A stretch of DNA of 64,000 bases from Syncephalastrum monosporum B8922 (Eukaryota; Mucoromycota; Mucoromycetes; Mucorales; Syncephalastraceae), in NCBI GenBank assembly GCA_000697355.1, contig JNEN01000779.1:1-64000 (forward strand). Direction: 5' to 3'. The position numbers were made by a program, and so were the translations under genes. The notes under the pieces were generated by a model. The model saw only the letters and a list, made by a program, of their open reading frames with translations. It made no database searches and had not been told where the DNA came from. Below, piece by piece: positions 22,096 to 34,454 of the stretch (the stretch's first letter is position 1; the number at the start of each line of letters is the position of its first letter).

Positions 22096-25000
22096 TCAAA
22101 ATGAAACACCATCTTGCTCGGAAATATAGTCCGTATACTGCTCGACGTGACGTCGCAGTTGAGCGTTGCAACCTGAGGTGCGATGTTAGCCATGTGCCAT
22201 CGACTCTCCAGAAAGTGCTTACTCAGAATAGGGAGGATTGTCTTGAGCAACTCGTGTTTCTTGAGCGTACCCTGTCATCTGTTGAGTATCTTTCTGTGAA
22301 AGGTGCGGCTATCGCTTACCAAAATAGTGGGTCCCCATCCCTCCTCCATGGATCTATCGTACCCGACACACCTTGTGAGAATGTCTAGTAGCGAGTGGTA
22401 TAGTGGCTTACCCGAAGGGAGGTCCCAACAGCCACCGGCACAGTTCTTGTGTTTTGAGGACGGCGCCTTCCAGGGCCAGCCGTTTTGCGTAATGGATGAT
22501 CATATCCTGGTACTCTTCAGGCGAATCGAGTAAGGCAGCCACAGCCAGCTGGATCTCAATGTGGCGTGTCGTGATGGTGTTGGATATGTCTTCGTGGGTA
22601 CTGGCCTGCTTCATTAACGTGTCGCTCGTCGGGTCCACCCACTCGGACGAGCTCAGTGCACTGGCCAGCCAGCCGAGCGGATTCGTGTCTGGTGTCTGCC
22701 CGTGGCCCGAGCCAGCCGCTGCCCAGAATTGGGAGATGATATACCACGAGTCCGTAATCCGTAGCCATACCTTCATCCCCGTGTGGTACGTGTATGCTTC
22801 TTGGTAGTTGGTCATCAACAGCGGGAGGCCGTTCCGCTGTATCCGCACGCCCTTGATCGCGGGTGTCTCTTCTTCTGCCTCTGAAACGCTCGCGATCCGA
22901 AGAACAGGGCCTACGGATACCTGTGATAGACAGCTCGTCTGCTTCGGAATGTCCCTAAAGTATGTATCGTGAGCATCATAATTGACGTCCGACGTCTTTG
23001 CTTACCATGTGTAGAGTAAGCCGACCGATGTTAAACAAAGCAACCAGTCCGCAGAGGCGGTCAGGATCACGGCTGTGCTTTCGAGGACAATGGGCGGTAG
23101 GAGTCTAACATGATTTTAGTAATGAAGATGATAACCACCGCGGGAGTACTACCGTCGTCCTGTCTCTGAGTAGACGTGAATGCTACCATCTTCACATGCC
23201 ACAGCAGAGAAACTAGAACCACCCGTCATGATTAGGATGGGACTTGTCAGGTAGTCAGTCCAGATAACGCGCCCTTCACTGGTCATGGTTATTCTTGAGC
23301 AGGAAGCACCTTGTATAGATTACATGAGCATATCTTCAAAGACCCAATTCCTTCTTATCACATACCTTCGCCTTCTGGGTTTTGGCATTCCATCATCGAG
23401 ACCTGATCGCGTATGGTCATTTTGCGCTCCAGCACAGGCATTATCTTGGGCACGCCCAGCTTGATCGGGCTCGTCGAAGCACTGGGGGGTAACATGGCCG
23501 AATCGAGCCATACTGGCCGCTTCCGACTAGAGGGTGTAATCTCATCTGTCGTCGCTTCGCGTTTGTTACCTGTCAGGCGTGCAGGAAGACTGGGGTCATC
23601 GTAAAACACGTGTTGTCTGGTGGATTCGGTAACAGCTGTGGGCGCTACCATGGTCGTTCCTGTCGAGGGGTGGTTCACAGTGGTGGAGGCGGGAGACATG
23701 CTAGTAACAGTAGATGGAGCGGATTGGGTCGGGTTGAGTTGAGGTGTAGATGCGCGAGGAGATTGGACCATCATGGGTTGGATACGTCGTTTACCGTCCT
23801 TCCCGATGGTGACTTTTTGTAATAAGGCGGTATTTTTATTGTCGGATGAGGAGGAGGTGAATCCGGCATCGTGTGGCCGATCCGTGGTCTTGGCTTGGAT
23901 GTTATTCGTGACCGCCGGTAATGCAGCGTCCCCATTCACCGTAGAGCTCCCTGGCAGGTTTCTTTCTGGCGTTACAGGAGTGGGTGTGATGTTTGTAGTA
24001 TCGTTCGCCGAAACTTTTGCATCAGATGGGTTGGTACCCATGAGGTCCGCGATGCGGTTCGGGGCCGGGCTCGTCTTGACGAGTGTGCTTTGTTCTTCCA
24101 GATTGAGTTGCGTCACTGATTCAGGTACCAATGTATCATGCGTGCCATACGCGCTGAGTTGCCGTTCCTATATCGCCAAAGCAGTAACCTACTGAGTGAC
24201 TTGATGCATATTCATGCCTGACGTACCATTTCGGCGTCTGATGCACTTGTTCCTAGGTCTGTATCAAATCTGATACAGGCAACCGTGCCATCCTGAGAGC
24301 ATGCATACAAGCTCAGACCGTCGGGGGACCTAAAAATGTATAGATGAGCTTATGTCTGCTAGAGCTCTGTGATTTACCATGCGAGGTCCAAAACTTCATT
24401 CTCGAATATGTCTGACATGACGCAGAGCGGCTTGGATTGCTTCGTCAACCAGATAGAGATGCTCTGTTCCTGACCGCCAATAGCACAGACCTCTACCAAT
24501 TCTGGGCCACTGGATGAATCAACCTCCATAGCATTGTCCTCTGTGGCTGAAGTGTTCTGGCTGGTACTGTAGTAGAATAGCTTGGGGCTAAAGCACTATC
24601 AAACCTTTAGAACACCTACCCGTTTTCCACTTATGGGTCCAACTTACTGTGGCTGTGATAGGCATCTGGTGACCGACAAGCGATACTTCAGTCGTCCAGT
24701 TGTTTCGATCAATAATGGCAGCTATACAGTGAGCACCGTTGACAGCGTTTGCTGCACAGATATGAGCCCCGTTTGGAGACCAGCTGAGGGACAAGTTAAT
24801 CCATGTTGCAGTTTACATTGTGGCATGCGGAGGCATGCTATCTGTACCTCAATCGTCGGAAGAAGGTGGTGCTAGGTGCGTTGATAAAAGGCGCCTTGAT
24901 TTCTTTTTCTACACCCCAGTCGACGGTTCGCCATATTTTCATTGTCTTTTCTTCGGTCTGCATAGAAGGTGAGAGAGTGGACTTGAACGCCTGGATATAA

Positions 25001-25931
25001 AAGTACCTGTGCTGCGAGATATTTTCCTGCAGGGTCCCAGCATATGCCTTTGACAAAGCCAGCTTCTTGATCCAGCCGTGCTACTTGCTCTGATCTGATA
25101 GTGAGGCCATGTTGAGAGCAAAATATGCATGAACTTACCAAATGTGGACCCATCCCAGACAATGACGGTGCCATCGACGCTTCCCGAAGCAAGGTACCGG
25201 CTGTCTTTGGTCCATGCGAGGTCTTGGACATCTGAATCATGGCCGTGCAGGAATTTCTTTGGCACCCATGATTCGTAATTTACATTGGTGCTTCCGAAGA
25301 CGGCATTGGTACCTCGATTGCTACAAAAGAAACACAGTGGGTTGAGGGGTCGCCAGGCAATATATGACACGTGAACCTACGAGTCCAGTTCCCAAATGAT
25401 AGTAATGTTGTCGCTATCGGAGGCCGAGGCCAGATAGCGTCCATTTGAGGACCAGCGTACGCAGAGAACAGCACCTAGAGGCCTACGTTAGGACAGTTTC
25501 GTGCAGACAACGTCTCGTTTACCGCTGTGTCGCTCCATAGTGCAAAGTAGTTTATGGCAATCGGTATCGTGTTCTGCCTCCTCGCTGAATATGGGGAGTG
25601 TGTTCCAAATTTTGACCTTGGAGTCTAAGTATTTGGAGAAGCGTCAATATCCAATAGTCTAGTGCATTTTTTTTTTTGCATACCTAGACTTCCGGTGGCC
25701 AATCGTTTCCCGTCTGGATGGACGTGAACAGAGTAGATAGATGGCGGAGCGCCTTTGAGACCGTCACCGCGGTCAGAGCGATCTAATGAAGCGCGCGTGA
25801 GCATTCAAGAGTAGAGTAGAGTAGAGTAGAGTAGAGCAGAGTGGAATAGAGTGGAATAGAGTGGAATAGAGTGGAAGGGCAGTGCAGGGCGTACCAGCGT
25901 GGGTGATCCAATCTGGCTTGCAAATGATCAT
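22096..25931 (-). CDS. HIRA: HIRA histone H3.3-H4 chaperone (Hir1-type)
   Basis: Seventeen exons join without a break to 980 residues: 25931-25895, 25782-25684, 25624-25523, 25474-25381, 25320-25139, 25089-25007, 24957-24848, 24783-24648, 24595-24378, 24329-24227, 24167-23366, 23309-23153, 23104-23006, 22954-22412, 22371-22320, 22271-22223, 22172-22096. The start KPDWITHA and the WD40 propeller (GSLDSKVKIW, GAVLCVRWSSNGRYLAS, GHDSDVQDLAW, VKGICWDPAGKYLAAQ) are those of HIRA. A disordered linker follows, holding the B-domain (LLQKVTIGKDGKRRIQP, near residue 505) that binds Asf1, then the C-terminal Hira domain (RLALEGAVLKTQELCRWLLG, ILGTLKKHELLKTILPILS) that binds the CABIN1/Hir3 side. It deposits histones independently of replication, in the nucleus. 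Exons 15-17 are tiny and are easily missed. All conserved parts seem intact. Confidence 0.95.
25808..25876. repeat. Pentanucleotide microsatellite inside HIRA intron 1
   Basis: About fourteen units of AGAGT changing to GGAAT/AGAGT, occupying most of the 112-bp first intron of the HIRA gene. It lies between the GT donor at 25894 and the AG acceptor at 25783, so length changes would not touch coding sequence. Confidence 0.9.
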
Positions 25932-26638
25932 GGCGGATTGCACAGGGAAGAATGGAGGGCGGTAAGGTTATGCGCGTACAAGTTGCACACCGTCTGACTC
26001 GTTTTGTGCTTTGGAGGAAGTGAAAAGAAGTTCCCGCACGAGACTATGTAGCCCGCTTTCCTCTGACGTGACTGTGGCAAAAAGTCCAAAAGCTTCAGCC
26101 AGTTTCAATAAGCGAGACGTGGATGGCCATTTTAGCGACTTAATATTTTTCGGCTCACGTTCCTCTCGCTTCCGCCAGAAGCTGTCATTGAGCCACTCCA
26201 ACCATTTATCTAGCAGGGTGATCGCCCAGACCCATCGCCAGTACTCAGGAGTGAGCATCCCAATGGCTCTCTTTTGCTTGAAGAATGCCCTTTTCCAGCC
26301 AAAAAGTGCAAAGATCATGGCTGGGCCTCGAAGGCCCGTGCTCGACGGACCTTGGATGCCCTGAATCTTAACGTTTGTTTGTGGTCTACAAATTTTGGTA
26401 TCCTAGACGCGATCGATCCACACACACTCGCCTTGACTTTCATGTTTTGTGCTCGATTCGACTCTATGTCTTTAAGGCACGCGTATGTATGCATACGGAT
26501 CGACGGCGAGTTGTTATTGAATAGAATGCAACTTAGTGCACCAAAGTTAAAAAGATAAAGGTCGGGAAATGAATTTGCATTCAGTTGAACCCACAGAAAG
26601 CCGCGCAGACCCAATCTCTTTTAAAACACACAAGACTT
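25932..26638. other. Divergent promoter region between HIRA and OS-9-like genes
   Basis: No gene assigned. A 116-codon minus-strand frame (26318-25968), Trp-rich at its start (PEYWRWVWAITLLDKWLEW), is open here and ends 36 bp before the HIRA start. I could not tie it to a family or to splice partners, so it is left as uncertain. Confidence 0.5.
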
Positions 26639-28214
26639 ATGCAGTTGCAGTGCTGTCTGGCAATTTGGGTGCTCCTCCTACCTGCCATTCTGCCTCCATG
26701 TAGGGCCTCATCCTTTGTTTATGAGGATATTCTGGCGTACCCGCGCTACCGTGTTGTCCTCTCCGAGAAGAAAATACCAGAGTCCACCGCATTTGGTCAT
26801 GCTGCTGCTGCTGCTTCTCCGGAGGCTGACCACGAGGTAAGCCTTGCGGTTTTATTTATTATCCGTTGACTTAGGCTCGTGTAGACCGATCTGTCCACAC
26901 CGCATCTCAACCCAAAGGCTGACGAGCAGGCTCATGAGTCGCAAGTCGTGATGAGAACGTCCTTTGGGCAGCCCTTTCTGTGCAAGATACCCACCGTCAA
27001 ATTGGACCAAGACAAGGCATCCTCCAAGAAGTCAGAGCCCAGCGCCCACGACATCCGTAGAAGCATCGATACCGGGCTGAAGCTTCTGGAACCCATGAAC
27101 AAGGGCTGTCTCTATCTCTACGTAAGTCATAGACATACAGCATCCACCATGGTGAGCGCTCACCCAGGGTCATCAGACACGCGACTATTGGACCTATGAG
27201 TACTGCCACATGAAGCATGTGCGCCAGTTTCATATCGACCGGAGCACCATGCAAGGCAACAACCCCGTCCCCGCGCGTCAAATGGCCTCAGGCCCTAACT
27301 CCCACTCGTTCTATCTCGGTTTCTACTCTGGCAAGAAAGAGAACCGACAGCACGGCGCACCGCGACAGCAGTCATTTGACCTGGACAAGAAGGTGCAGAA
27401 GCAACAGCAGCAGCCAGACACTCTGATGCGCCATGTCGGCGACCAACGCTTCCTGGCCCAGCGGTGGGAAGGAGGCACCCTTTGTGATTTGACAGGAAAG
27501 CCGCGCTCCATCGAAATACAGGTACGCACATTCCCCAATCCCCTGGCATCCAGCACCTCACTTACGTTCGATTAGTATCACTGCGATATGAATGTGCATG
27601 ATCGTATCTCCATGTTCCAGGAAGTGGCGACCTGCCAATACCAGATGATCATCAGTACGCCTCGCTTATGTCAAGAGATGATGCTGGCCTCGCAGCTCCA
27701 GTCGGACGCGCACCGCATCACCTGTGACCCCATTGTGCCTGATCATCAGATGGTGGAGGAAGACTCGACCCGGACAGACGCAATGGCGGCCGCCCCGGTA
27801 GAAACGGACACGAGTCCGGCTGAAACCAGCCTGCAACAAGAGAAGAATGGAGCAGAGAACGCTCATCAGGCGATCGAAACGGAGAGTTTGGACCGTGAGT
27901 CGCTTCTAAGCATGATTGATGACCTGACTGTGCGCATCAGCCAACTCCAGCAGCAGATAGGCATCGCCGACCCGAACGCTTTTCAGGATGAACTGGACGT
28001 TGCGTTTTATCATGTGGACGACAACGGAGCGCTTGTCCATGATGATGCAGGCAGCAATCCGCAGATGCGAGAGCTTGTAGAGTCCTATGTAAAGATGCTG
28101 GATGCGCGCAAGTCGGAAGATAGAGACGAAGAACGGCCCACGCAAGAGGCTAATGTGGCAGAAAATGAGGAGCAGCGAAAAAATAAGGAAGCTTATACAA
28201 GACGTTATCGTTAA
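26639..28214 (+). CDS. YOS9: OS-9/Yos9-type ER lectin for ERAD
   Basis: Four exons (26639-26836, 26885-27121, 27168-27521, 27576-28214) give 475 residues. A signal peptide (about residues 1-24, hydrophobic core CLAIWVLLLPAILPP) is followed by the OS-9 signature SFGQPFLCKIP and an MRH lectin domain: the cysteine/aromatic motif DYWTYEYCH, GTLCDLTGKPRS with its sugar-contacting Arg, and EVATCQYQM with the expected Glu and Tyr. These are the four residue types that bind trimmed mannose on misfolded glycoproteins, so it should hand clients to the Hrd1-Hrd3 ubiquitin ligase in the ER lumen. The C-terminal part is acidic with a likely coiled coil (DDLTVRISQLQQQIG). It ends in YTRRYR without an HDEL-type retrieval signal, unlike budding yeast Yos9 and like animal OS-9. 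Confidence 0.93.
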
Positions 28215-28646
28215 ATTTTAACTCATGTAAATACATACTTATGCTAAATTACGAAAGCTTGCTTGTAGTTTTTATATATATTCGCTAATGGCATTGTCGG
28301 AAGGTTTGCATATCCACCATTGCCAACTTGCTGCGCAGTGCAGTGACGATGAAAAGGTCAATAGGCTGCATTGATGTCAAACTGCAGGTTTCTTCTTATC
28401 GCGTCTCCTTTCTCTAAGGTCCGACATCTCCTCTATAAATATAATGCAGTGCTTAGAAATATATGAATGGCGCTTCGTAGTATCTAGGATAATCCATTTT
28501 GTCATGATATGTATCATGGGAAGGCCATAATGTTTCGATCCACTATCGAGGACTCATTTATAGGGTGACCAGCCGTAAAGTTGATAGATGGCGTGCAATG
28601 ATGTGTTTATTTACAAGTGGTATGAATGCATCTATATCGATCCTAT
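28215..28646. other. Intergenic between convergent genes
   Basis: 3' flanks of the OS-9-like and rhodanese-like genes. No gene or repeat seen. Confidence 0.6.
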
Positions 28647-29963
28647 TCAGTGAGGCACTTGAATAGGTTCCATTTCTTTCAGGCGACGCTGGCGTTCACA
28701 TGCGCATACGCCATCGTCTTCGCCCCATCGCCCGTCCTTGCAATCCTTGCAACAGTAGACACCGCTCTCAGTCGAGGCGCATACGGGGCAGTACAGGACG
28801 AGAAGGGGACAGTTGCTGCTAGAGCATTTCTGGTAGACGTCCCAGGGCCGGCCGCATCCGCCTTGGCATTGAGCCAACGTGTCTGCGGTCGTGTCGCTGC
28901 CTGCCGAGAGTGCCTGCCGTGCATCGAACACGTAATTTTTGCCGTGCCAAAGGTTTTCGTCGTGGTTCTGCTTTTTCCACTCGAGATAATTGTGGATGCC
29001 TCCCTTGAGCATGTAAATATCGGCTGTCTCGAGCTGCTTGCGCATGTAGGCGGTGGCTTTCTCGCAACGGATGCCGCCGGTGCAGTAAGCGAGAATGGTC
29101 TTGCCTTCGAGCGCATCGCGGTTGCGGTCGACAAAGTCAGGAAAACGGCTGAACTTGCGGATAGCGGGCGTGATGGCACCCTCGAAGGCACCGATGCGGC
29201 TTTCATAGTAATTTCGGGTATCAAGCAGCACCACGTCTGGGTCCAGTGCCTTGGCATGGAATGCGTCAGGGGCGAGCTTCTTGTCTGCATGGAGGTCGTC
29301 GGAAGCGAGGGTAATTTCGGGCCGTCCCAGGGGGCATATTTCGTCGACGACGCGGACAGACAGGTCGGAAAACACATGAAGACAGCCTGGCGAAGGCTTG
29401 AAAAAGTCGTAATGGTCGCCGGCAGGTACGCCTAGGATACCGGCCATCCACGTCACATAAGCATCAATGATATCGATTGGACCGGCCAGTGTGCCATTGA
29501 TCCCCTCGTTCGCCAGGCGCACCTTGCCCGTCAGTCCTGCACAGCGTGTCAGATGCTCCTCCGCGAGTGCTTCGGGGCCATCGATGGGTGTGTATTTGTA
29601 AAAGAGAATCACGCGGGACTGCTGAGGATCGCACTCGCAGGCAAGCGCAATCGGATCCGAGGCGCCCTGAGGGCAATGTCAGTGTCCAACGGAGAAGGGG
29701 ATGGTTTGATATAGGATTCCTACCTTGGGTGCTCTCCGTTTCCTTGGGGTGGTGTCCTGCTGACGTTGAGCGCGTTGTTCGGCGAGTCGAGTGACCCAGA
29801 GTTCAATGTCGCTTGAGTGACAGTTCCAGACGTGGCGGCTAATGTCCTCGATTGAAACGTAGTCCTGCTGGCAACACGTCCACCGGTTGTCTCTGGTCTG
29901 GCGGTCGCGTACGGCCAGGCGGGCTGCCGTACTCTTCAGCTTTCGCTCCGGATCGTGCCTCAT
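28647..29963 (-). CDS. TrhO/UPF0176-like rhodanese-domain protein with N-terminal zinc motif
   Basis: Two exons (29963-29724 and 29666-28647) give 419 residues. Residues about 25-55 hold a C2H2-like motif (TCCQQDYVSIEDISRHVWNC). Then comes the UPF0176 pair: an acylphosphatase-like N-terminal fold (GKVRLANEGINGTLAG) and a rhodanese domain with the active-site loop AYCTGGIRCEKA. The C-terminal 60 residues are very Cys-rich (CQGGCGRPW, CPVCAS, CCKDCKDG) and probably bind metal. Bacterial relatives (TrhO/YceA) hydroxylate uridine 34 of tRNA, and TSTD2 is the animal relative. A tRNA-modifying role is therefore plausible but is inference. The frame below 29612 has a non-ATG upstream end; the spliced ATG at 29963 resolves it. 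A long antisense frame on the plus strand is a shadow. Confidence 0.88.
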
Positions 29964-30396
29964 GGAGTGGGCGGGGGAGGGGAAGAGGAAGAGACAAGGA
30001 AAGAAAAATAGAAAAGAAAAAGCGAGTGACACAAACAAAGGAACGGCTGGACAACGGCTGGGCTGACTGTTTTCTCGTTTATTCTTTCTTTCTTTTCGAG
30101 GACTTGCCAACACAATTAGAGACACACACAAGAGAGAGAAAGACACCTACAGGAAAACGAAAAGAGAATGCAATATCATATACAATGATTTGATAGAGAA
30201 GATATCTTCGCTCATGAATACATGGACAGGATACTACTTGATCCACTCGGCTCTACAATAAAGAGCTGTCCACACCTGTTAGAGCGTTAAGAAATAAAAA
30301 GTGCAGTATTAAGAAAGTAGACGCGATACAAAAGGGAGGATCGGGTCGTATCGTATTTGTACATGATGAAAAATGAAGGGCGCGTCATCATCCCTT
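29964..30396. other. Intergenic
   Basis: Upstream region of the rhodanese-like gene and 3' flank of LSM6. Purine-rich on the plus strand (pyrimidine-rich leader for the minus-strand gene). No further gene seen. Confidence 0.6.
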
Positions 30397-30790
30397 TTAT
30401 TGGGCTGCAGGCTTCTCGGCACTAATATACAAGACTTTGGAAAAAGGAAAGAAAACGATCAGAACTCGCTATAGACACTTGGATCGCATGCCTGTCACGC
30501 CTTACCATTGTTGCCACGAATAAAGGTATCACCGTATCGGTTTTTCAGGTTTCCATCGACATATTCCTCCGTGTTCTCAAGAGCAATGTTCATGTAACCA
30601 TCGAGACACGCGAGCACGCCTAACCAGATTATACGAGATCACGACGTGTTGGCACATGTAAGTGTATATGAAAATTTGTAAGAGCGATCGAAGGCTTACC
30701 CCGGTAGTTGATACCAGAATTGAGCTTGACAAGGACTTGCTTGCCTAGCACGTTGTTTAAGAAATCGGTGGGTGTCCGTGAGTGCTCCAT
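30397..30790 (-). CDS. LSM6: U6 snRNA-associated Sm-like protein LSm6
   Basis: Three exons (30790-30700, 30619-30506, 30434-30397) give 80 residues, the usual LSm6 length. The Sm1 motif is present as VLVKLNSGINYRGVLACLDG and continues YMNIALENTEEY; the Sm2 motif is FIRGNNVLYISAEK. It is one subunit of the LSm2-8 ring on U6 snRNA in the nucleus and of LSm1-7 in cytoplasmic mRNA decay. The final exon codes for only 12 residues, so the gene is missed unless introns are considered. It lies between the rhodanese-like gene and the RWD protein on the same strand, with 166 bp to the latter. Confidence 0.95.
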
Positions 30791-30956
30791 GAGAAAGACG
30801 ACGACAAGAGAAGACAATTGGGGGGACGGTTAAAGTGGAAAATTGAGCCCACTCTTCCAATCACCGCCCAACGAAGAGCAAGCTCTCTATGCACCCCAAA
30901 TCATATCTCCTCCATCATTCTATTGTACAGTACAGTCTATGTATCTATTCTCTTAT

Positions 30957-32076
30957 TTATTTTGTATCAAACAAGTGCTCAAATGCATCGCCACAGTTTT
31001 TGTCGGCCATCCACCGTTTAAGCATATCAAGATCGTTGTGGTTGCCAAACGCACCGTGGAGGTCGAACGTCACTTCGATCATATCCGGGAACTTGCGATG
31101 CTCGTCCAGCGAGCTTCCCAACGCCCGTTCTTGCCATTTCGTCGTCATTTTGCGATGCGAGGCAGGAATATCCGCCCAAGAGACCGTCTTTATATCGTTG
31201 ATAAACCTTGCGACATTCTTATTTTCCGCGGTCAATGGGACGGTCTGGCATCTATTTCTCTTTTTCCTCTTCTCTTTTCCCTATTTACCTTCTCAGACCC
31301 TTCGAGACACAAGCATCCTGGTTTCCCTGGACAGAGAAAGCCAGTGATACCGTACTTGGGCGCCCAATCAATGATATGTCCTCGCTTAAAGTAAGAACCT
31401 TATGAGCATGATAGCTTCTCTCCCTCTTCGACAGACGTGTGTGTACCTTTTCCCGGGTATAGATCATGGGGAACCAAATCCATTCGCGCATGAACCGCAC
31501 GGGTTCTTTGGCCGCCGCAGCTGCCTCTGCCTGCTGTGCACTCTGGAGCTGACGTTCTTGGTACACTAATTCGGCTTGTTCGAGGACGTGCTGGATTTTC
31601 TCGGTAAGTTGCGATGCTCGGTCCATATCTGGGTCAACAGCGTGATCGGCGAGACTCGCTGTCAGCTGCTCATGTGCCTCGCGCGAAAGCCACGTGGCAT
31701 TGGCTCCCGAGGCAACCGAGAGCTCATAGTTGTCATTGTGCGCTGCGACGGAGCACACCAGCGTCAAGCGATCGGCCTCATTGCCGGCGAGGGGCAATCG
31801 AATCTCGAACACGATCGAGGCTGGATTCGCGCTTGGCGTGTCAGCCTGAAGCTGCTCAAACAGTGCCTGATCACCGTCGGTTCTGAATTGGAACTCGTCC
31901 TCGCCATAATACATGGACTGGAGGAGTTCGACTACGCTGCACGCATCCTCCATATCCTGCTGTGAAAGAAACGGATTCTCATAGACATCAAACTCAGTCA
32001 CGTTGTCAAGGTGATTCCAAGCAACTACCCTCCCTTTCCCCGCTCCATCTTTGCAAGAAAACGTGCTTTCTATCAT
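30957..32076 (-). CDS. RWD-domain protein (RWDD2-like, DUF1115)
   Basis: Three exons (32076-31447, 31384-31289, 31244-30957) give 337 residues. The N-terminal 180 residues contain an RWD-like domain (SVVELLQSMYYGEDEFQF, VFEIRLPL, LTLVCSVA) and a coiled coil (ASQLTEKIQHVLEQAELVYQERQ). The C-terminal half is the DUF1115 region: EWIWFPMIYTREKRGHIID, GITGFLCPGKPGCLCLEG, then KTVSWADIPASHRKM and a helical tail. RWDD2 proteins are conserved from fungi to animals but have no firm biochemical role; RWD domains bind E2-type or kinase partners. Conserved parts appear complete. Function is left open. Confidence 0.9.
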
Positions 32077-32217
32077 ATGGAAAAGTTTGTCATGTTGAAG
32101 TATGAAAAGACGAACTCTCAGAATACATCATCGACCAAAAAGGCTAGGATCCACAGATTATGTCAAGCGTGAGGCATACATAGTGTATGTAATATATTGC
32201 AAATGGTGTGGATGGAT

Positions 32218-34454
32218 TTACATTCTTTGGCTATATGTCTTAAGTAATGTCCGCTGACTGCCCGCTCGTCCCGGCATCTCGCAATCCCGCTCGAGCGCAA
32301 ACACGGCGTCGCGCACCGTCACCCGACGTGCACCCAGTTCGCCGAGCCGGCCGCCCCGTCCAATGGTGGAAGGCGGCAGGAAGAGCCCTGCGTCTGCCTG
32401 CCGACCCCGTCCGCGTCCAGCGCCACCCATCATGCCCCGCTTGCCTTCGCCCGCCTTGCGCCCACGCGGACGCCCGCGACCTCGAGGCGCACCTTCCTCG
32501 TCGGCGGGCGTAGAGGGATTGGACCCAGGCGAGACCGCCATCGAGGGCGTGCCCGGTGCCGAAGACGGGTTCGGGAGCGGCTGCTTCTCCTTGTTTCCAG
32601 CCGCTAACATCCAGCTCTTGCGGACACCGCCTGCACTCATGAGGGCGGTCTCGTTCGTATGGCGCTTGCGCATGTCTTCGCTCATGTTGCGCGCAGACAC
32701 ACCCGGCCCCATCTCCTTGTCCTTCTTCTTCTTTTTCGGTCTGTCTTCGTCCCCTGGGCCGCCTTCCCCTTCGCCCATGTTCGCCCGGCGTTCGCGTTCC
32801 GCAAGGATTTCTTTTCGTTTCCGCTCTTCTTCGCGTTCTGCGCGTTCCACCGCCAGGAGCTGTTTCTTCACATCTTGTTGCACCACTACCTTGTAGAGCG
32901 GGTTGCCGTTTTCGTCCGTGGGGGGAGGTGCGCCCGGGTTTTGTGATAGAATGCGGTGCTTGGACGCTTGGACCATCTGTTCGATGAGTCCGCGAAGCCG
33001 GTACTGCGTGGCGAGGGCGAGGTAGGACAGATAATCGGGATCCATATTGGCAATCGACAATTGTTTTACTAGACCCATGTGAGCCACCCCATCCAAGAAA
33101 GACATGGATGTCCAACTTACTACTTTTGAGCAGGCGCTCACGGAGCATGTCTGCATTCAAGAAATCCTGGAGCTTGGTGCGGTCAATGCCATCCGGCAGA
33201 GAACCTGTGTTCATCTCGCCATCTCGTAAGAAATGTTCCGCTTCCTCCTTCAAGTCTACGCCGGCATAACCCATAACGTCGGTGATTGTATCGTAGTCGA
33301 TGCGATCGCCGGCAGTGCCAGGCGCGGAAGAAGACGGTGCTGGTTTCCTAAGGACGGGGTTGAGTAACTTTTTTTTTCCAAACAGGCAAAGCGATGGCTT
33401 ACGGTGTGCTCGAAGGCGCTTGGCTCGTGTTGGGCCTGGGTATCTGCAGATTGGCGGCGACGTTGGGCATATTGGGTGTTTTGAACATTGGCATGGTGGT
33501 TGTCATGGGCGGACCCATGGGCATGGTCGTTGCGGGAGGATGCTCCGTTTTTGGGCGTTTCATTTGTGGAGCGCTGGAAGCAGGAATCGAGTTAATAGAT
33601 ACATCCCATTATAAGCCAAAACACGTACATTATGCCGGTCATGGTCGCCGCTCGCTGGGCGTCCTCGGTACGAGGCTGGCCTCCCTTCCTACTTTTACCT
33701 CCCCTGAGATCCTCAAGCTGTTTGTACTCTTGGTTGCCTAGCAACAACTTGGCTCTGTTGAGAAATTCGTCGGCCGAGACGGCGTTGCCCTGTAGCTCTT
33801 TAAAAAGGCTGATAAATCGCTCTTTCCGTTCAGGTGAAAGGGCAGAGGTGATGTTGTCCAAAAGCGTCATTTGTGAAGCAGCTGTTTGTGGATTGGAAGC
33901 GTGTCAGCGAAAGAAAGGCCAGAAAATCAACGATGTGTCTTACCCTGAGGACTGACGCCCGTGGGGGCAGAGCCACTGGGCGTGGCTGGAGCCGATTGCA
34001 CCGGCATGGGCATAGCTTGAGGAGGGGGCGTGCTCTGAGGCGTGTTGGTGGCAGGCATAATCCACGATGGCTGTTGCTGAGACGTAGGTGCCGAGGTTGG
34101 CATCAACGATGGTACACCTGAAGATGCCGTAGGGTCCTTTTGATCTTTCCATAAAATGTCGTTCACGTGCTGCTGTGAAAGGAGCGAAGCGGTGGTTGAG
34201 GACGACGTCGCGTCTAAAAGATCTTCGCTGCCGTTCGAACTAAAGAAATGCTGTAATTCGGCAGGCAGTCGGTCGTACGCGGCTTGCGATCCGTTCTCGT
34301 TTGCAGCCATAAAAGATTGAAACGAGGCTTCACCAGAAACAGCAAGCGGATTGTTGTCATCCCCGAGAATGTCTTGTATGGATACGTTGATATTCTGTTG
34401 TGGTGTTTGTGGAGGTTGTTGCTGTTGTTGTGATTCGTCGCCTCCTTTCGACAT
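32218..34454 (-). CDS. TAF4: TFIID subunit TAF4
   Basis: Five exons (34454-33944, 33881-33629, 33573-33403, 33347-33121, 33068-32218) give 670 residues. The N-terminus is Gln/Ser/Pro-rich and disordered. A helical stretch (MTLLDNITSALSPERKERF, QEYKQLEDL) precedes the TAF4 histone-fold region (DYDTITDVMGYAGVDLKEEA, YLSYLALATQYRLRGLIEQM), then a charged helix (RAEREEERKRKEILAERERR), a lysine cluster, Gly-Arg-rich AT-hook-like patches (RGRGRPRGRK) and the TAF4 C-terminal motif RRVTVRDAVFALERD. TAF4 pairs with TAF12 inside TFIID for promoter recognition by RNA polymerase II. The large out-of-frame reading frame through 32240-33274 is a shadow caused by GC-rich sequence. Confidence 0.95.

Noticed and set aside
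25968..26318. 116-codon minus-strand frame with Trp-rich start
   Set aside because: Composition is protein-like, but no family, no splice partners and it sits in the HIRA promoter; not enough to call a gene.
28626..29435. 269-codon plus-strand open frame
   Set aside because: Antisense shadow of the rhodanese-like gene, whose minus-strand frame has clear motifs.
32240..33274. 344-codon minus-strand frame overlapping TAF4
   Set aside because: Begins in TAF4 frame but reads through an intron and then the wrong frame in GC-rich sequence; the spliced TAF4 reading explains it.
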